A DNA stretch of 6,583 bases from Hyphomonadaceae bacterium (GTDB taxonomy: Bacteria; Pseudomonadota; Alphaproteobacteria; Caulobacterales; Aquidulcibacteraceae): contig JALOSP010000078.1 of the NCBI GenBank assembly GCA_025458365.1, positions 1-6,583 on the forward strand, read 5' to 3'. The notes under the pieces are model-generated. The model had not been told where the DNA came from. It ran no database searches and saw only the letters and a program-made list of their open reading frames with translations. Each line of letters opens with the position of its first letter. Position 1 is the stretch's first letter. Shown here piece after piece: positions 5,470 through 6,583 of this stretch. Both the position numbers and the translations under genes were made by a program.

Positions 5470-6245
5470 CGGGCCTGTTCCGGATCATCCTGGCCGTTCT
5501 GGCCTGTGCGCTGGCTTGGGTCGGTGCGCCCGCGCGGGCGCAGAACCGGGGGCGTTCGGCCGCGGGGATCGATGAGGCGGTGCTGGTCACCTCCAGCTTC
5601 AACGGGGCTCGGGTGACAATCTTTGGCACCGCCCCGACCAGTCCGTCAGACCTTGATGTCGTGGTGCTGGTTCGCGGCCCGGACCGACCGGCGTGGATTG
5701 GCGAGCGCCAGCGGTTCTTCGGCTTGTGGCTGGGCCAGAAGCGCCTGCGTTTCGATGCGGCCCCCACCTATTTCGGCGTGGCCAGCGCCAAGCCATTGGG
5801 CCAGGTCGCAGCGCCGGACACGCTGGCGCTCTACGGCCTGACCCCGGAAAGCCAGCTGGCCGTGCAAGCCGGCGATACCGGGATGGAACCTGAAGAGCGC
5901 GACCGGTTGATGCGCGAATATGCCAGATTGCGCGCGCGGGAAGGCCTGTATGTGGCGGATGCGGCAGGCGTGCAGCGGCTGCCGGGTGGACTGTTTCGCG
6001 CCGATCTGCAGATGCCCGACACAACGGCGCCGGGCCTGTACACCGCCAAGGTGATGGTGTTCCGCAACGGACGCCAGCTCGATTCGACCCTGATGACGCT
6101 CGTGGTCTCCAAGATAGGGCTGGAGCGGGTGCTCTACCGGTTTGCCCGCAATTCTCCGGCACTGCATGCGCTGCTTGGCGTCGCACTGGCTTTGGGGGCA
6201 GGATTTGTGGCATCGCGGGTGTTGCGGAGGGTCTCGGTCACATGA
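5466..6245 (+). CDS. TIGR02186-type (alph_Pro_TM) exported, membrane-anchored protein
   Basis: A 259-residue protein with an N-terminal signal sequence (hydrophobic 6-20, cleavage after ARA at 25), a periplasmic region of about 205 residues, and one C-terminal membrane helix (about 232-251) ending in a basic RVLRRV tail. The periplasmic part starts with GIDEAVLVTSSFNGARVTIF (34-53), followed by DLDVVVLVRGP (62-72) and the RQRFFGLWL segment (81-89), and later APGLYTAKVMVFRNGRQL (188-205). These fit, from memory, the alphaproteobacterial family TIGR02186, which has no known activity; the N- and C-terminal beta segments look immunoglobulin-like. The GTG start is supported by the 4-base GTGA overlap with the TSUP stop and by the signal sequence beginning at once. 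It probably works with the TSUP transporter at the periplasmic face; that is inferred only from the overlap. Its stop overlaps the next start as ATGA. Confidence 0.8.
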   Translation: MTGLFRIILAVLACALAWVGAPARAQNRGRSAAGIDEAVLVTSSFNGARVTIFGTAPTSPSDLDVVVLVRGPDRPAWIGERQRFFGLWLGQKRLRFDAAPTYFGVASAKPLGQVAAPDTLALYGLTPESQLAVQAGDTGMEPEERDRLMREYARLRAREGLYVADAAGVQRLPGGLFRADLQMPDTTAPGLYTAKVMVFRNGRQLDSTLMTLVVSKIGLERVLYRFARNSPALHALLGVALALGAGFVASRVLRRVSVT

Positions 6246-6583
6246 AGCGTTCGAATGCACCGGCAATGCCTTGGGTCCTGGGTCTTGCGGGTCTGGTGCC
6301 ATTCTGTGGGCTGGCCGCTGGCGCCTGGCTGGCGCCGCCGCCCTATGATGCAGTCAGCCTGAGCGGGTTTTACGTCTATGCGGCGGTGATCCTGTCCTTT
6401 CTCGGCGGCACGCGTTGGGGCTTCGAACTGGCGGCGCGGTCCGAGCATCCATCCGGGATCACGCTTCTCCTGTCCAACCTTCCCGCGCTGATGGGATGGT
6501 TTGGCGTGATGTTGCAGCTGGTGCAGCCGGTGGCCTGTCTGGTGGTGCTGACGGTCGGGCTGGTGCTGGTCTGGCTTTGGGAT
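6242..6583 (+). CDS. DUF3429 membrane protein, 3' end outside window
   Basis: The first 114 codons of an open frame that runs off the window. The sequence has four hydrophobic segments at about residues 11-33, 42-57, 73-92 and 94-112. The block YAAVILSFLGGTRWGFEL (46-63) matches the conserved S-F-L-G-G-x-x-W-G motif that I associate with the DUF3429 family of small polytopic inner-membrane proteins of unknown function. A SNLPALMGW segment follows at 78-86, another recognisable family region. The start is fixed by the ATGA overlap with the preceding gene, showing that it is the third gene of the TSUP operon. Full-length members are usually around 150 residues, so most of the protein is probably here. 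Confidence 0.78.
   Translation, partial: MKRSNAPAMPWVLGLAGLVPFCGLAAGAWLAPPPYDAVSLSGFYVYAAVILSFLGGTRWGFELAARSEHPSGITLLLSNLPALMGWFGVMLQLVQPVACLVVLTVGLVLVWLWD

Noticed and set aside
5114..5767. A 217-codon minus-strand frame opposite the TSUP and TIGR02186-type genes
   Set aside because: It is antisense to two genes with clear transmembrane and signal features that overlap as an operon; its own product is Arg/Pro-rich with no domain.

Overview
The window looks like a piece of a high-GC alphaproteobacterial chromosome, most likely a flagellated member of the Caulobacterales, Maricaulales or Hyphomonadales lineage. The flbT-flaF pair of flagellin regulators and the small DUF3126 and TIGR02186-type proteins are, as far as I know, largely alphaproteobacterial. 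Start codons (GTG and ATG with purine-rich ribosome binding sites) and GC-rich third positions are uniform, and I see no transposase, integrase, tRNA, rRNA or CRISPR array.

Left part, plus strand (1-2610): the 3' part of a ferritin-like diiron protein whose start lies outside the window, ending at a strong hairpin terminator; then folA (dihydrofolate reductase); then flbT and flaF, which overlap by 53 bases and should be translationally coupled. FlbT and FlaF are the usual antagonistic pair that sets flagellin translation after transcription. A textbook terminator with an eight-T tract closes this part.

Middle part, minus strand (2635-4201): a 70-residue DUF3126 protein and a 408-residue secreted protein. 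The secreted protein is the most interesting item. After a clear signal peptide it is built almost entirely from eight degenerate repeats of about 47 residues, rich in Gln, Asn, Gly, Ser, Thr and Ala and nearly free of lysine. That is the look of a surface or adhesin fibre (curlin-like or HfaD-like). A good match to a sigma-54 promoter sits upstream at the right distance, which would link it to the late flagellar or polar-surface programme.

Between the secreted protein and the next gene is a 344-base divergent region containing the sigma-54 candidate, two large hairpins that look like an intergenic palindromic repeat, and an operator-like dyad close to the right-hand operon.

Right part, plus strand (4546-6583): a three-gene unit joined by GTGA and ATGA start/stop overlaps. 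It encodes a TSUP (TauE/SafE) anion exporter, a signal-peptide-bearing protein with a C-terminal anchor (TIGR02186 type), and a DUF3429 membrane protein cut off by the window end. This looks like a small membrane-transport operon, probably for a sulfur-containing or organic anion, but the substrate cannot be read from the sequence.
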